DNA from: Eutypella sp. D-1 | Taxonomy: Eukaryota > Ascomycota > Sordariomycetes > Xylariales > Diatrypaceae | Length of the DNA: 64,000 nucleotides | Reading direction: 5' to 3' | Assembly (NCBI GenBank): GCA_023313575.1 | Contig: JAJTTP010000014.1 | Coordinates: 372,001-436,000 of the forward strand | Shown here: positions 24,208 through 34,400 of the stretch, piece after piece | Layout of the letters: every line of letters begins with the position of its first letter | How positions within the stretch are numbered: the stretch's first letter is position 1 | Program-made: the position numbers and the translations under genes | Notes under the pieces: model-generated | Told to the model about the DNA's origin: nothing | What the model saw: only the letters and a program-made list of their open reading frames with translations | The model's database searches: none

Positions 24208-24830
24208 GTTGTTCCCTTGATAAGGAGGTGTAACAGGTGGAATAAAGGAGCTATGTTCTTGGACCAAGAAGCATGCGCAGCAGGCTTGTCAAGTCATCAG
24301 TGACTTGATATAAGATATCGTGTGACAAGAAGCTATAAAGTCGTAGCCCGCTTATATGCAAAGTCGAACTACTCGTGCTCCGGGGGCTTGCTGATGTGAT
24401 GGCCGGAACGTTAACCAACGCATCTTAACATGGCAATTCTCGGTCGGAAAACACACCGCAATTGGTGGGTATAAAAAAGAGAACGAGGACTTCAAAAGTC
24501 ACTAATGTAGTCTCGTATGTTATTGCATTTCCTAGAACTATCGCCTAGTCTAACTTCCTCAATTCTATCGACGGGGTCAGGTTAGCTAGAAATCGGGAGC
24601 TCGAGCGTGGGCCCCGGCAAATGTCGCCATACTCTATATCAATGAGCACATCCCCATCTTAATGTGCCTCACATTCTTTATTTCTTAAAAATCCGTTTGC
24701 TATAGTGTCGGACCCCTGCCGAAACATAACACCTTCTTATCAACCCATTTGAGTGTGTGGCTCCAGCTAGTTCTCTATCGAGCCACATTCTTTCGCATTC
24801 CACTCACCCGAACCCTTTTCATTCGCAAAT
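24208..24830. promoter_or_regulatory. Divergent promoter between MFS transporter and exo-lyase
   Basis: The transporter (minus) and lyase (plus) start 623 bp apart and face away from each other, so a shared regulatory region is likely. Visible elements are an ATTGG (inverted CCAAT) at 24461-24465 directly followed by TATAAAAAA at 24470-24478, and CGG triplets around 24441-24459. Their function is not shown. Confidence 0.5.
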
Positions 24831-27593
24831 ATGAAGGAGTCCGGTTCTAGCACAGAAGCTGTTCCTATCAATTGGCTCGGTAATAATGCTTCGCTCACCA
24901 CGGGGGCCACGTTCGGCGTACCCTGGCCACGAGGAGCATTTCCTTCAACTACAAGCTTCACATGTTCCGACTCTACTGGACGCGCAGTCACTCTACAGTC
25001 GTGGATCACAGGCTACTGGCCGGATGGTTCTATCAAATGGACCGCGCACGCAATCCCAGCGTCGCCTACTGTGTTTAGTGGGTACTTCGTCTACCCCCAC
25101 GTCAAGCCACCAAAAATAGGGGGCTTTAATACGACTAAGCCGGAAAACTCGACCCCCTGCCCGAAGGTGACCGTGCAGGCTTCAGGCGAAGAATTCATCG
25201 TGGAGACTGGGAAAATCAGGGCGATATTCGCAGTGCGCGGGGCCTCCATTATTTCGCGGATTGTTACGGCACAAGGTTGGGTCGTGGGTGAGAATGGACG
25301 ATTAATTCTCCTATCTCAACCCGTGGCTGGATCTGAGCATGATCCTGTCCCACGGAATAGTCCCATCCAATCATTCACCAGTTCCATTGACAATGCAGCC
25401 ATCGAACAGGATGGGCCCGTCCGAGTTTCCATTGTGATACGCGGCAGACACCATATCGATAACACTAGCCCACGACTTTTGGCGCAGCCTGTGACATGGG
25501 TCCCTTTCATTGTCCGGTTCTACTTCTACGCTGGTTCTGAAGCGATACGAATTGTACACACTCTGGTCTATGACGGTGATCCAGCCGTATCCTTCATTCG
25601 TGGTATCGGTCTCCGCTTCGACATTCCCCTACGTGACGCCGATTTGCATAATCGGCACATTCGCTTTGCAGGTCCCGATGGCGGCGTCCTCTCTGAAGCG
25701 GTCCAGGGTGTTACGGGCTTGTGGCACGGTCCTAGCCCAGAAGTTCGCCAGCTTCAGATACAGGGCAAGGCATTACCGCCAACCGAGGAATGGGATCCGG
25801 ATGGCCGGATTCGTATGTATGTTCCATCTTGGAGCGACTACAGCCTAAGCCAGCTTTCGCCCGACGGCTTCACTGTGAAGAAAAGGACAAAGTCAGGACA
25901 TAGTTGGGTTGCCATCCCTGGCGGTTCTAAGGCTGGCGGTCTTGTCTACCTAGGGTCGGCTTCACGCGGTGGGCTCGGTGTAGGGCTTCGAAACTTCTGG
26001 GAGAGATATCCTACCTCACTAGACGTTCGCAATGCTGCGACGGATACCGGCGAGATCACCTTGTGGATGTACAGTCCCTCAGCTGAGCCTATGGATCTTC
26101 GACCATATCACGACGGCCTCGGCCAAGACACGTATGCTCAACAGTTAGATGGACTGCAGATAACATATGAAGACTGGGAAGCCGAGCTGGGATCACCTTA
26201 CGGTATAGCCAGAACCAACGAGATCTTCATCTTTGGCTTCGATCAGACCCCGGAACCTCGAGATGTAGACCGTCTGACTGAACACACTCGCAACCCGCCT
26301 GTCCTCATTACCACGCCAGAATACCTGTATCAGACATCAGTCTTCGGGCAGTATTGGTGTCCCTTGAAACACGACTCTTTATCTACATCAGCCACCAACT
26401 CTTACACGGAGACTAAGAAGAACCTCGCTTTTCTCTTCGAGTTTTATAAAGGCCAGATCTCCCAACGACGCTGGTACGGCTTCTGGGACCATGGCGATGT
26501 AATGCACACTTACGACGAAGACCGACACACTTGGCGGTATGACATAGGAGGATTTGCATGGGATAATTCAGAATTATCACCTGATCTCTGGTTATGGCTG
26601 TACTTCCTTTGTACTGGACGAGAAGATGTTTTTCGCCTGGCAGAAGCTCTCACTAAGCACACCGGAGAAGTTGATGTCTACCACCTAGGCCAATTTAAAG
26701 GTCTTGGGACCAGACACGGTGTACAGCATTGGGGTGATAGCTGTAAACAAGCCCGTGTTTCTAACGCGATCTATCGCAGGATCTACTACTTTCTGTCAGG
26801 TGGTGATGAGCGGGTCGGGGAATTATTAGAAGAAACCCTCGAGGCTGAAAAGACGTTTCTACGCCTCGATCCCTACAGAAAGGTTCGTAATGATAAGACG
26901 AGCTATAAGCCAACTATTGGTGGTGTTGCAGTCTCTCTTGGGACGGATTGGTCCGCCCTCGCCACCTCGTGGTTCATTGAATGGGAAAGGCGCGGAGCCC
27001 AGTGGCCATCGGCAAGGGAGAAGCTTCTTAACACTATGGCGGGAATCGGAAAACTCAAGAACGGATTCGTGACCGGTGAAGCTCTTTACAACACGGAGAC
27101 TTTTGAAATCTCACCACCTTCTTGCGACGCTGGGAATGTAGGTGTGGTGAAGGTTTCGCACCTGTCGGCGATGTTCGGTCTCGTGGAGATATGTGCCGAG
27201 CTTATTCAGGCTTTTGAAGGCGAGCTACCTCCGGGGTTCGAGAACTCGTGGCTGGATTATTGTCGATACTTCAACGCGTCACAGGAGGCACAAGCCGATC
27301 GATATGGCGTTGGATTTGGACATAAGATCCTTCGGCAAGGACACTCTCGGTTGACAGCATTTGCAGCAGCTCGTTTATCGGACGAGAGGCTAGCAGGACG
27401 TGCATGGCATGAATTTGAAACCGGAGATGGTTATGGAAAATCGGTGGAATGGGAAAGCCACGAAGTACCGCGGAGCCTAACCATCTCACCAGCAGATGAG
27501 GCGCCATGGGTCTCAACTAACATCACTGCAATCTATGGCCTTGCCGCTATACAGAACTTAGCATTCCTTTCAAACCCAACCAGGGAGCTGTAA
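24831..27593 (+). CDS. PcRGLX/YetA-like exo-rhamnogalacturonan lyase (PL26-type)
   Basis: Intronless, 920 aa. The N-terminal RIFT-barrel signature of the PcRGLX/YetA family is clear: NWLGNN, TTGATFGVPWPRGAF, VTLQSWITGYWPDGSIKWTAHA. Family members characterised in Penicillium (PL26) remove disaccharides from rhamnogalacturonan I by beta-elimination at the end of the chain. Further motifs are QDGPVRVSIVIRGRH, FYFYAGSEAIRIVHTLVYDGD, a central WYGFWDHGDVMHTYDEDRHTWRYD (cut here into the pieces WYGFWDHGDVMH and TWRYDIGGFAWDN) and GTRHGVQHWGDSCKQAR. The start ATG is followed by a hydrophilic sequence with no signal peptide, so the protein should be cytosolic. Assignment to PL26 versus a related family such as PL42 needs a search. 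It is divergent with the MFS transporter. Confidence 0.8.
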   Translation: MKESGSSTEAVPINWLGNNASLTTGATFGVPWPRGAFPSTTSFTCSDSTGRAVTLQSWITGYWPDGSIKWTAHAIPASPTVFSGYFVYPHVKPPKIGGFNTTKPENSTPCPKVTVQASGEEFIVETGKIRAIFAVRGASIISRIVTAQGWVVGENGRLILLSQPVAGSEHDPVPRNSPIQSFTSSIDNAAIEQDGPVRVSIVIRGRHHIDNTSPRLLAQPVTWVPFIVRFYFYAGSEAIRIVHTLVYDGDPAVSFIRGIGLRFDIPLRDADLHNRHIRFAGPDGGVLSEAVQGVTGLWHGPSPEVRQLQIQGKALPPTEEWDPDGRIRMYVPSWSDYSLSQLSPDGFTVKKRTKSGHSWVAIPGGSKAGGLVYLGSASRGGLGVGLRNFWERYPTSLDVRNAATDTGEITLWMYSPSAEPMDLRPYHDGLGQDTYAQQLDGLQITYEDWEAELGSPYGIARTNEIFIFGFDQTPEPRDVDRLTEHTRNPPVLITTPEYLYQTSVFGQYWCPLKHDSLSTSATNSYTETKKNLAFLFEFYKGQISQRRWYGFWDHGDVMHTYDEDRHTWRYDIGGFAWDNSELSPDLWLWLYFLCTGREDVFRLAEALTKHTGEVDVYHLGQFKGLGTRHGVQHWGDSCKQARVSNAIYRRIYYFLSGGDERVGELLEETLEAEKTFLRLDPYRKVRNDKTSYKPTIGGVAVSLGTDWSALATSWFIEWERRGAQWPSAREKLLNTMAGIGKLKNGFVTGEALYNTETFEISPPSCDAGNVGVVKVSHLSAMFGLVEICAELIQAFEGELPPGFENSWLDYCRYFNASQEAQADRYGVGFGHKILRQGHSRLTAFAAARLSDERLAGRAWHEFETGDGYGKSVEWESHEVPRSLTISPADEAPWVSTNITAIYGLAAIQNLAFLSNPTREL

Positions 27594-28299
27594 GCATCCT
27601 TAGCCTTGAATATGGGTTCAATGTCATTACGTTATTCAAGGAGATTACGCTTTTCTTAGTTCCATCTACATAATGAGTGGCTGAAAAGCCCTCGTTCTAG
27701 CGTTGGTGAATATTCGTATGGGAGACTGTGATTCCAAGAATATTGTATTAATGGTAATGATGTTGTAGAATCTAAGTTCTACAGTCCAGTATAAGAACGG
27801 TGGGACCGTGTAAATATCACTGGGCTAGGGTCGCCCCTACCAACTACTAGCTTTCTCAGTACGCGGCGTCTGAACTCAACCTCTTGTCAACTTTTAGAAA
27901 TCATCAAAACTGCTATCTCCGGTGCTTATTATGGGATGAGGTTGTTGATTCTATATTTCGTTATCTTTGTCCTGTGTCGCTCGGTGGAAAGCATGCCGAC
28001 ACGAATATAGTGGACACTGGTGCTAGCTGGTGTGGTGGATCTCCTAAGGAGTCGTCTCGATCACGACATTTCTACAAATCTTTCGCCATGGCATTGTTAT
28101 TTCGGGAATAGCTTCAAGCCCTTAAATCCAGATGCAGCCGCGCATCAATTCGATCTAGATTCCCAAAAAATCAATGTTCAAACTCCACTACTAAACCCAG
28201 GCGAGGTCGGCCCTCATACCTTATCATCCCAGATTCTGTTTAAACAAGAAGCGGCTGTCGGACCCAAGTTTTCTGGTTGCATCATCAAAGACACTTCGT
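27594..28299. other. Intergenic, lyase 3' flank and sulfatase promoter
   Basis: About 700 bp between two genes on the same strand. AT-rich, with no coding frame that I trust. It should contain the sulfatase promoter. Confidence 0.5.
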
Positions 28300-29796
28300 A
28301 TGGCCAAGATGAGTGCTAAGAATGTGTTGCTGCTAGTAGCAGATGACCTGGGGAAGCAACTGGGTTGCTGCGGTTGCTCCTACATTGAAACTCCCAACAT
28401 CGACCAGTTTGCTAAAGAAGGCATTAGATTTGATAATGCTTTTGCAAGCACCGCATCATGCAGTGGAAGCCGGTCGACAATCTATACGGGACTTCACACT
28501 CACCAGAATGGAATGTACGGTCTCAATAGCGGAAAGCACCATTTCATGACTTTTGACCATGTCGAGACCTCCCCAGCTATCATGTCGAGACTTGGCTATC
28601 GAAGCGGTATTCTTGGCAAGATTCATGTTGGTCCCGATGCTGTCTACCCCTGGGAATTCAAAGAGGAGAGCTTCACACGAGACGTCTCCTGGATCGCCGA
28701 CCGTGCAGGGGAGTTCTTTCGCGCTTCCAAGGAGGACCACCGCCCCTTCATGTTGACGGTTGGGTATCACGATCCTCACCGTGACCAGACAAGAGGCGGC
28801 TTCGGAAACGACGAGCCGGTAGACCCCAGGGTCAAACGACGACAGTATCGGCCAGAAGACATGGTGGTTCCTGGCTTTTTATCAGACACGCCTGGTGCAC
28901 GACACGAACTCGCTAATTATGCTGAAGCTATCAGCCGGCTAGATCAAGGCATTGGCATGATCCTTGGAGAGCTGAGAGAAGCAGGGCTTGAGGATGACAC
29001 GCTTGTTATCTTCATTAGTGACAATGGACCGCCATTCATGAACTCTAAGACAACTCTGTTTGATGCCGGCACCTGTCTGCCGCTCATTGTCAGATGCCCT
29101 GGCCTGAGCCCATCGATAAATCCGAACTTGGTATCTTACGTTGACGTCCTCCCTACTATACTAGAGTGGGCTGTAGGCACCGAAGTCAAGGATTCTAAAC
29201 TTGAGAGGTCAGGAAGATCATTCCTCAAGATCCTCGGTGCTACGGACGAACTTACTGAATGGGATCATGTTTTCGGATCCCACACTTTCCACGAATCGAC
29301 GAATTATTGGCCAACTCGTTATATACGTACGAGACGGTACAAGTACCACAGGAACATTGCCTGGAGATTGGACTTTCCGTTCGCCAACGACATTTACGGC
29401 TCTCTCACGTGGGAAGACATCCGGAATGCTCAGACAAGTCCGAAGATGATCGGAGAAAGACCTCTAAAGGACTACTTCTTTCGTCCACCTGAGCAGTTAT
29501 TCGACTTGGTTGAAGATCCGAATGAAGTCATAAATCTGGCAGACGATCCCAAATACTCAGAGGTTTTAGAGAATCTAAGGACGCGTTTGGAAGATTGGCA
29601 GCGGCGGACCAATGACCCATGGCTTTACCGTGATGGTGTCTCAGTGTTGTTGAACAAACGTCACCTCGATGCTGGGCTAGATATACCGGATAAGTGGGAC
29701 TTGGATGTGAACCACCCTGAAACACATGGGAAGGGCATCAGAATGTATGAGAACCTCCCTTTTGGGAACTTGCCACAGAAATCGAAGGCAGCATGA
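28300..29796 (+). CDS. Sulfatase, heparan-N-sulfatase (SGSH)-like, no signal peptide
   Basis: Intronless, 498 aa. Type I sulfatase fold: NVLLLVADDLG carries the two metal-binding Asp (15-16), and TASCSGSRSTIYTGL carries the residue that becomes formylglycine (Cys54) in the form C-S-G-S-R instead of the usual C-x-P-x-R. GYHDPHRD and FISDNGPPF supply further active-site His, Asp and Asn, followed by KTTLFDAGTCLPLIV. The YHDPHR and DNG forms match the N-sulfoglucosamine sulfohydrolase branch. The C-terminal domain ends QLFDLVEDPNEVINLADDP, standard for sulfatases. No signal peptide is present, so the enzyme is predicted cytosolic. Substrate is unknown; location next to rhamnogalacturonan genes suggests a sulfated acidic oligosaccharide, which is inference. 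Confidence 0.87.
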   Translation: MAKMSAKNVLLLVADDLGKQLGCCGCSYIETPNIDQFAKEGIRFDNAFASTASCSGSRSTIYTGLHTHQNGMYGLNSGKHHFMTFDHVETSPAIMSRLGYRSGILGKIHVGPDAVYPWEFKEESFTRDVSWIADRAGEFFRASKEDHRPFMLTVGYHDPHRDQTRGGFGNDEPVDPRVKRRQYRPEDMVVPGFLSDTPGARHELANYAEAISRLDQGIGMILGELREAGLEDDTLVIFISDNGPPFMNSKTTLFDAGTCLPLIVRCPGLSPSINPNLVSYVDVLPTILEWAVGTEVKDSKLERSGRSFLKILGATDELTEWDHVFGSHTFHESTNYWPTRYIRTRRYKYHRNIAWRLDFPFANDIYGSLTWEDIRNAQTSPKMIGERPLKDYFFRPPEQLFDLVEDPNEVINLADDPKYSEVLENLRTRLEDWQRRTNDPWLYRDGVSVLLNKRHLDAGLDIPDKWDLDVNHPETHGKGIRMYENLPFGNLPQKSKAA

Positions 29797-30730
29797 TGCA
29801 CATGGCCACGGGCTTCAAACTCAGTAGAAGATATTTTTAGGTTAATAATGACAGCCGGGTCCTGCTCGCTCATCAATACCATGTTATTCGTATCAAAGTC
29901 AAATAACAGCTGAACAGGTGAGAGTCAGTTGGATTTTATACTAGGCAAGAATCCCCTAAGGCTGTGAATCATGGCACAACTATATATAGACACAAGGTAT
30001 GGGGCCCCTCACCTCTAGTTTACCCCTGTTCGTGACATCGACATTTTACGGGTAGATGCTATTGTCCACCACAATCAGCCAAATGATGCCACACACCTTA
30101 CTATCGGTATTAGCTACTCCTAAGCCCTTCCACGGGGCCATATTGGTAGTCCCGAATAATGGTGCTGTGTATGGACTTGCATGACTGCGGCGGTATGACT
30201 GTGCTATTGTCTTTGATATAGGTTAATAATATGCTGTAGCTGCCAGTCCTCGGGTCCCAGTAGACTGATACCTATAAACCGAACTTACTGCAAACCTGTC
30301 GATACTAGTGCCACTCTGTACATGGTATAAACAAATACATGATCTGGATCGCGCCTCAATTCTCCCGCCAATGACCCTTGTCCATGATGGTAATGGTTTT
30401 AAATTGGCTTGCTACGAATCACCGGGTTCGACAATCCAAGCATCGTTTAACGGCAACTGCACTCTCTCGGATGAAAAGCAGATTCATACACCATTAATCG
30501 TTATCATTATTATGGCAACCGTATAGTGACCTAATTATTTTACCTAACTCTGTGCTCGATTATCCAACGCCCAATATGTGCCTTCAATACTGATGGTACT
30601 TTCATCACGCTCGTTTTTATTCACAGGGCTATTAAATAGAGTCTTGACTTCTTGCGGAGCCGTCCATCATACATAGGGTTCCGGTTTGAAGCGATATGAC
30701 CGGTCGGTGGAGCGAGTGGTGTAGCCCTCA
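29797..30730. other. Intergenic, about 930 bp, no gene seen
   Basis: Convergent region between the sulfatase and the small secreted protein. Only short, weak frames. No repeat stands out. Confidence 0.5.
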
Positions 30731-31447
30731 TCACTTAGATTCGACGAACTCGATAGTTAGGTCCACCGGCTCGCATGAGGGGTTCTGCGGGGGCAGAGTG
30801 AAAATCCAGGCAATGGAGCGGTAGTAGTAACCTCCGGTGTACTGGTAGCAGAGATGCCAATTCTCGAGATCGGGGAGCATAGGCGCAGGGTTGGGCGGGG
30901 TCGCGTTGAAGTGCGAGTCGTCGTAGCCACCGTTTATATACAGCGTCTTTGGAGCGTCCTCCGTGTCGTTGAAGTATATGTAGGTGTACTCCTCTGTGGG
31001 CTGGAATAAGCCCGGCGCAACATTCGAACCCCAGCTAGGGATGAACTGCAGCGGCTCCTTCTGTGTCTGAGTATTGCCATCGCCATCCTGGTACTCCAGT
31101 AACCAGGAGATAAATCCAGGTTGGTGCACCTCACCGGTATCCGAGTCATATGAACTGTAATCGTAGTAAAACTGCGCCGAGTTCGAGCTTGTGTTGACTG
31201 AGCCCTCGATGTAGCACATGGCCTCGATGGCGGCACCGGCGTGGCAGGCTCCGACGTATCCTAGGTGAAGGAATCAGTGCCTGTCTCTACCCAGGATAAA
31301 TATATGGGCGGTTCAATTGGGGTACGACATACCATCAATTGAATTGTCCTCCTTGCCAGTGATGCGGAGCGTGAAGGCTGCCGTCGTGTTCGAGGCTATC
31401 GCGGTTGAGGCCAAAGAGGCCGCAGCCAAGGCACACTTGAGACCCAT
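30731..31447 (-). CDS. Small secreted protein (DUF7907-like), unknown function
   Basis: Exons 31447..31333 and 31260..30731 (donor GTATGT, acceptor CACCTAG) give 214 aa. A signal peptide ends near Ala18 (ALAAASLASTAIAS). The mature part begins TTAAFTLRITGKEDNSIDGY, then YVGACHAGAAIEAMCY, a Tyr/Asp/Asn-rich body (FYYDYSSYD, YTYIYFND) and ENWHLCYQYTGGYYYRSIAW near the C-terminus, with an ending PVDLTIEFVESK. Four or more Cys could form disulfides. It resembles a family of uncharacterised secreted fungal proteins that I associate with DUF7907; the label is tentative and no function can be given. Confidence 0.75.
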
Positions 31448-34400
31448 GTCTGCTTGTCAAACTATCTCAACAGGATTGGAGGCTTGGTTCTGTTAGAGCG
31501 AGCGTGAAGCGTATCGTGGAGGCTTGAGCGAGTGAAAACTCAAGAACGACGCTCGTAGGAGTTAGAAGGGAGCTCAACTTTATATGTATGATGGTGAACT
31601 GAATCATGCCCCTGTAGAATGCAGGGCACGTGCCGATCGTTACGCTAAAGGGAGCACAGGAATGTGTGGAGAAAGACCAAGCATAGAGATAGATCTGCGC
31701 TACGAGTCTTACAGCTCTCGCCAGGTTTCCTAGTGAACCAGAAAGAATTTGGCTCGTTGGCTGACTCTGACTCGCCCCGAGCTGTCCGAAGGTTTAGAGG
31801 TCCCCCTACGCCACGATTCCGGCTCCCTCCTATCATACATACTTTGTACCTGATATGTAAACGAGTAGGTCTCACTGATCCATCTGACACGAAACGATAG
31901 TTACGTTACACTACACCGCTGTCAAGGTCTCTTCCCGAGACACTCGTGCGATAGTTGGATAGTACTGACTTTGCACTTTCGAACCCAAGCAAGCGATGCT
32001 AATTGATACCAATTGGTTGGCAAAGGCTGGCTCTGTATAGTACCGGCAGAGGGATCTCGTATAACGTGTAACGGCAGATATATAAGAACCCCTGTTCCAC
32101 ACCACAAACTTCGATGATGGACAGCGCGGGGGCGGGGACAGATGCATGGGAAGAATGCAATTGATGAATGCGACCATAGTAATGTCACATGGGGAAAAAT
32201 CTCGTATTCATTCGCTGACATCATTGGTGCAGGGGGGGCGCTTCTACCAAGCGCCTCTCCCGCGCCATCGTCCTTATTCTGACTTCCCGAAATATCCATG
32301 GGCTCATACAGATATTCCAGATTCGCTCAGAATACCTATCCCTGCCTGCATACGCTGGTAAGCGATACTAAGCATCAGATAGACAGACTTCGGGGTTTTC
32401 CGCATTACTGACTAGTTTGGCAGCTTGAAGTCAGCAGATTTCGACTATGTGGTCCTTTTTCCTCTTCTCGGGGTGACTGCACAACTATTCGACCCTTGAG
32501 CTCCAACAATTCGGGCAATGGGATCATGAAATACAGATCGACTAGATCATCCATAAGGGGAAGCTGAAGAAAAGTTAACCGTCATCCTATTGGGCCAGCA
32601 TGGATCAGCGCAGAATCTTCTTTCGCCTCCATGGCCGATCCCGTCTAGCTATAAGCCGCCCAGCCGCCCCCGCCATCCGAGCCGAGGCCGCTTAAATAGA
32701 GCGATCAACGGGGAAACGAAGACAAGGGGAAGCTGGCTATTCAAGTGGGCCACTAATCCAGTACCGACATCTTAAGTACCCAGAGTGCCAGGCAGCCTAG
32801 GCAAGCCAGGTTAGGGGCACCCATCTGATAAATCCGTGGGTGGGTGTCTAAGGGCTTAGGTAAGACATCACCACTCGTCCCATTCACTGAGTATGGTCGC
32901 GATGTGTGATTTCCGTTAAAAGCACTAGGTCTAGGTAAGAATGGAGTCAGCCATACGGCTCGGGCGCCGAGGAAACACCCTATCTATATGGGAGCCAATT
33001 AAGGACTGTGATATGACCTCATGACTATGACCAGACAAGGAAGCTTGAACAGTTGCCGGTCTTCGGCATTTATTTCCCATCGCGAAACGAAAACCCTGAT
33101 GGTCGACATACGTGAGCCTAGGCAGACCCTTCTTCTCAATATTCGATACTCAACTTCAGACGGAAAACCCCCCTTTGCTTTGCTGCTCTCCCTTGCAATT
33201 CCTACGCAGTGTCCACAATGGATCTATATTCAACTGTACCTCAGACATACCATCAGTCTGGGCATACGTAGACTATATTCACCCTTATCCAGCAGTGCGG
33301 CACCTCTGCGGCTCGGCAATCGACCCTCCCCTGTCTTAGAAGGGCGTATGTATGCATCTAGGTTGGCGGTTCGGTAACTTCCTAACTTGCATGTCTTCTC
33401 TGACAAGCAGCATTGCAGAACACTCGACATGACCCTTCATCGAGCACGGCCTAATAACACTTGGCACGTAGCTATCCTGCCGAGAGCAGGCGCCTGCCCT
33501 ATGTACAGCCTCTCCTCGAGCATAGAGTAATAGAACAAGGACTACTCGAATCAAGCATCCCCATACCGTACCTCCCTGTGTAGTGTCGCATCCAGCGCAG
33601 AGGGTAGCTTAAGGTGATTAGCATCGGAATTGCCAGCGCTCCCCATGTCCATGACGTACCTACTGTTTAGGTGGCCGCTTCCAAATTGCAGGACTTCTAA
33701 GCACGTAGTAACTGAGTGATGACTACACGCTATCTTATCCAAAGCCTGCCCAAGATGCAGGCACCGTGAAGAATTAGACCACGATGTTACATTAAACTGC
33801 AAGCCACTAATGCTGACGCCACCTCTCGATACATGTTACTGCAGCCGAACACGAGATAGATGAAGGCAAAAGAAATGACGTATGCTGGATGCGTGCTGCA
33901 TTCCCCGCCCCGGGCAAACCCTACATGCATGCATACGACGGCGCAGTGCAGGAGTTATGCGGGGAGAGCTACATGTGGCATTGTAGGTGGTAGAGAACAA
34001 GTGGTTCCTAGTTGGCTAAGAGCTGTGCAATAGAAATTGTATGCACAATGGCGATGAGGTCGCCCTCACTTTTATCTCAAAAGGACGAGACCGTTGCCAC
34101 GTGAGATATTTCAGCATAAGGGGGTCTTGGTCAATGGGAGGAATTATCACAGTGACCTATTCTGTTAAAAGACCTCCGCCTACGTCTTGACGGTGATGAC
34201 CATATTGAGGTTTATCGCGCAGTGATCGAGAGACGTTCTGACAGAAGCCTCATCCCCGCCCAGGTCCACATCTACATCCGCCTCATACGGAGCATCGAGA
34301 AGCTGGCTTCCATGCGCGAGATCATTTCGCAGCCGGGGGGCAGCTAAGTGCGAGCCCTGCCTGGCCACGCCAACGAGGCTAAACGGCGTCAAGCCCAGAC

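Noticed and set aside
24208..24267. N-terminal extension of the MFS transporter by 20 codons
   Set aside because: The extension starts at TTG (24267) with no ATG; ATG 24207 is the first usable start.
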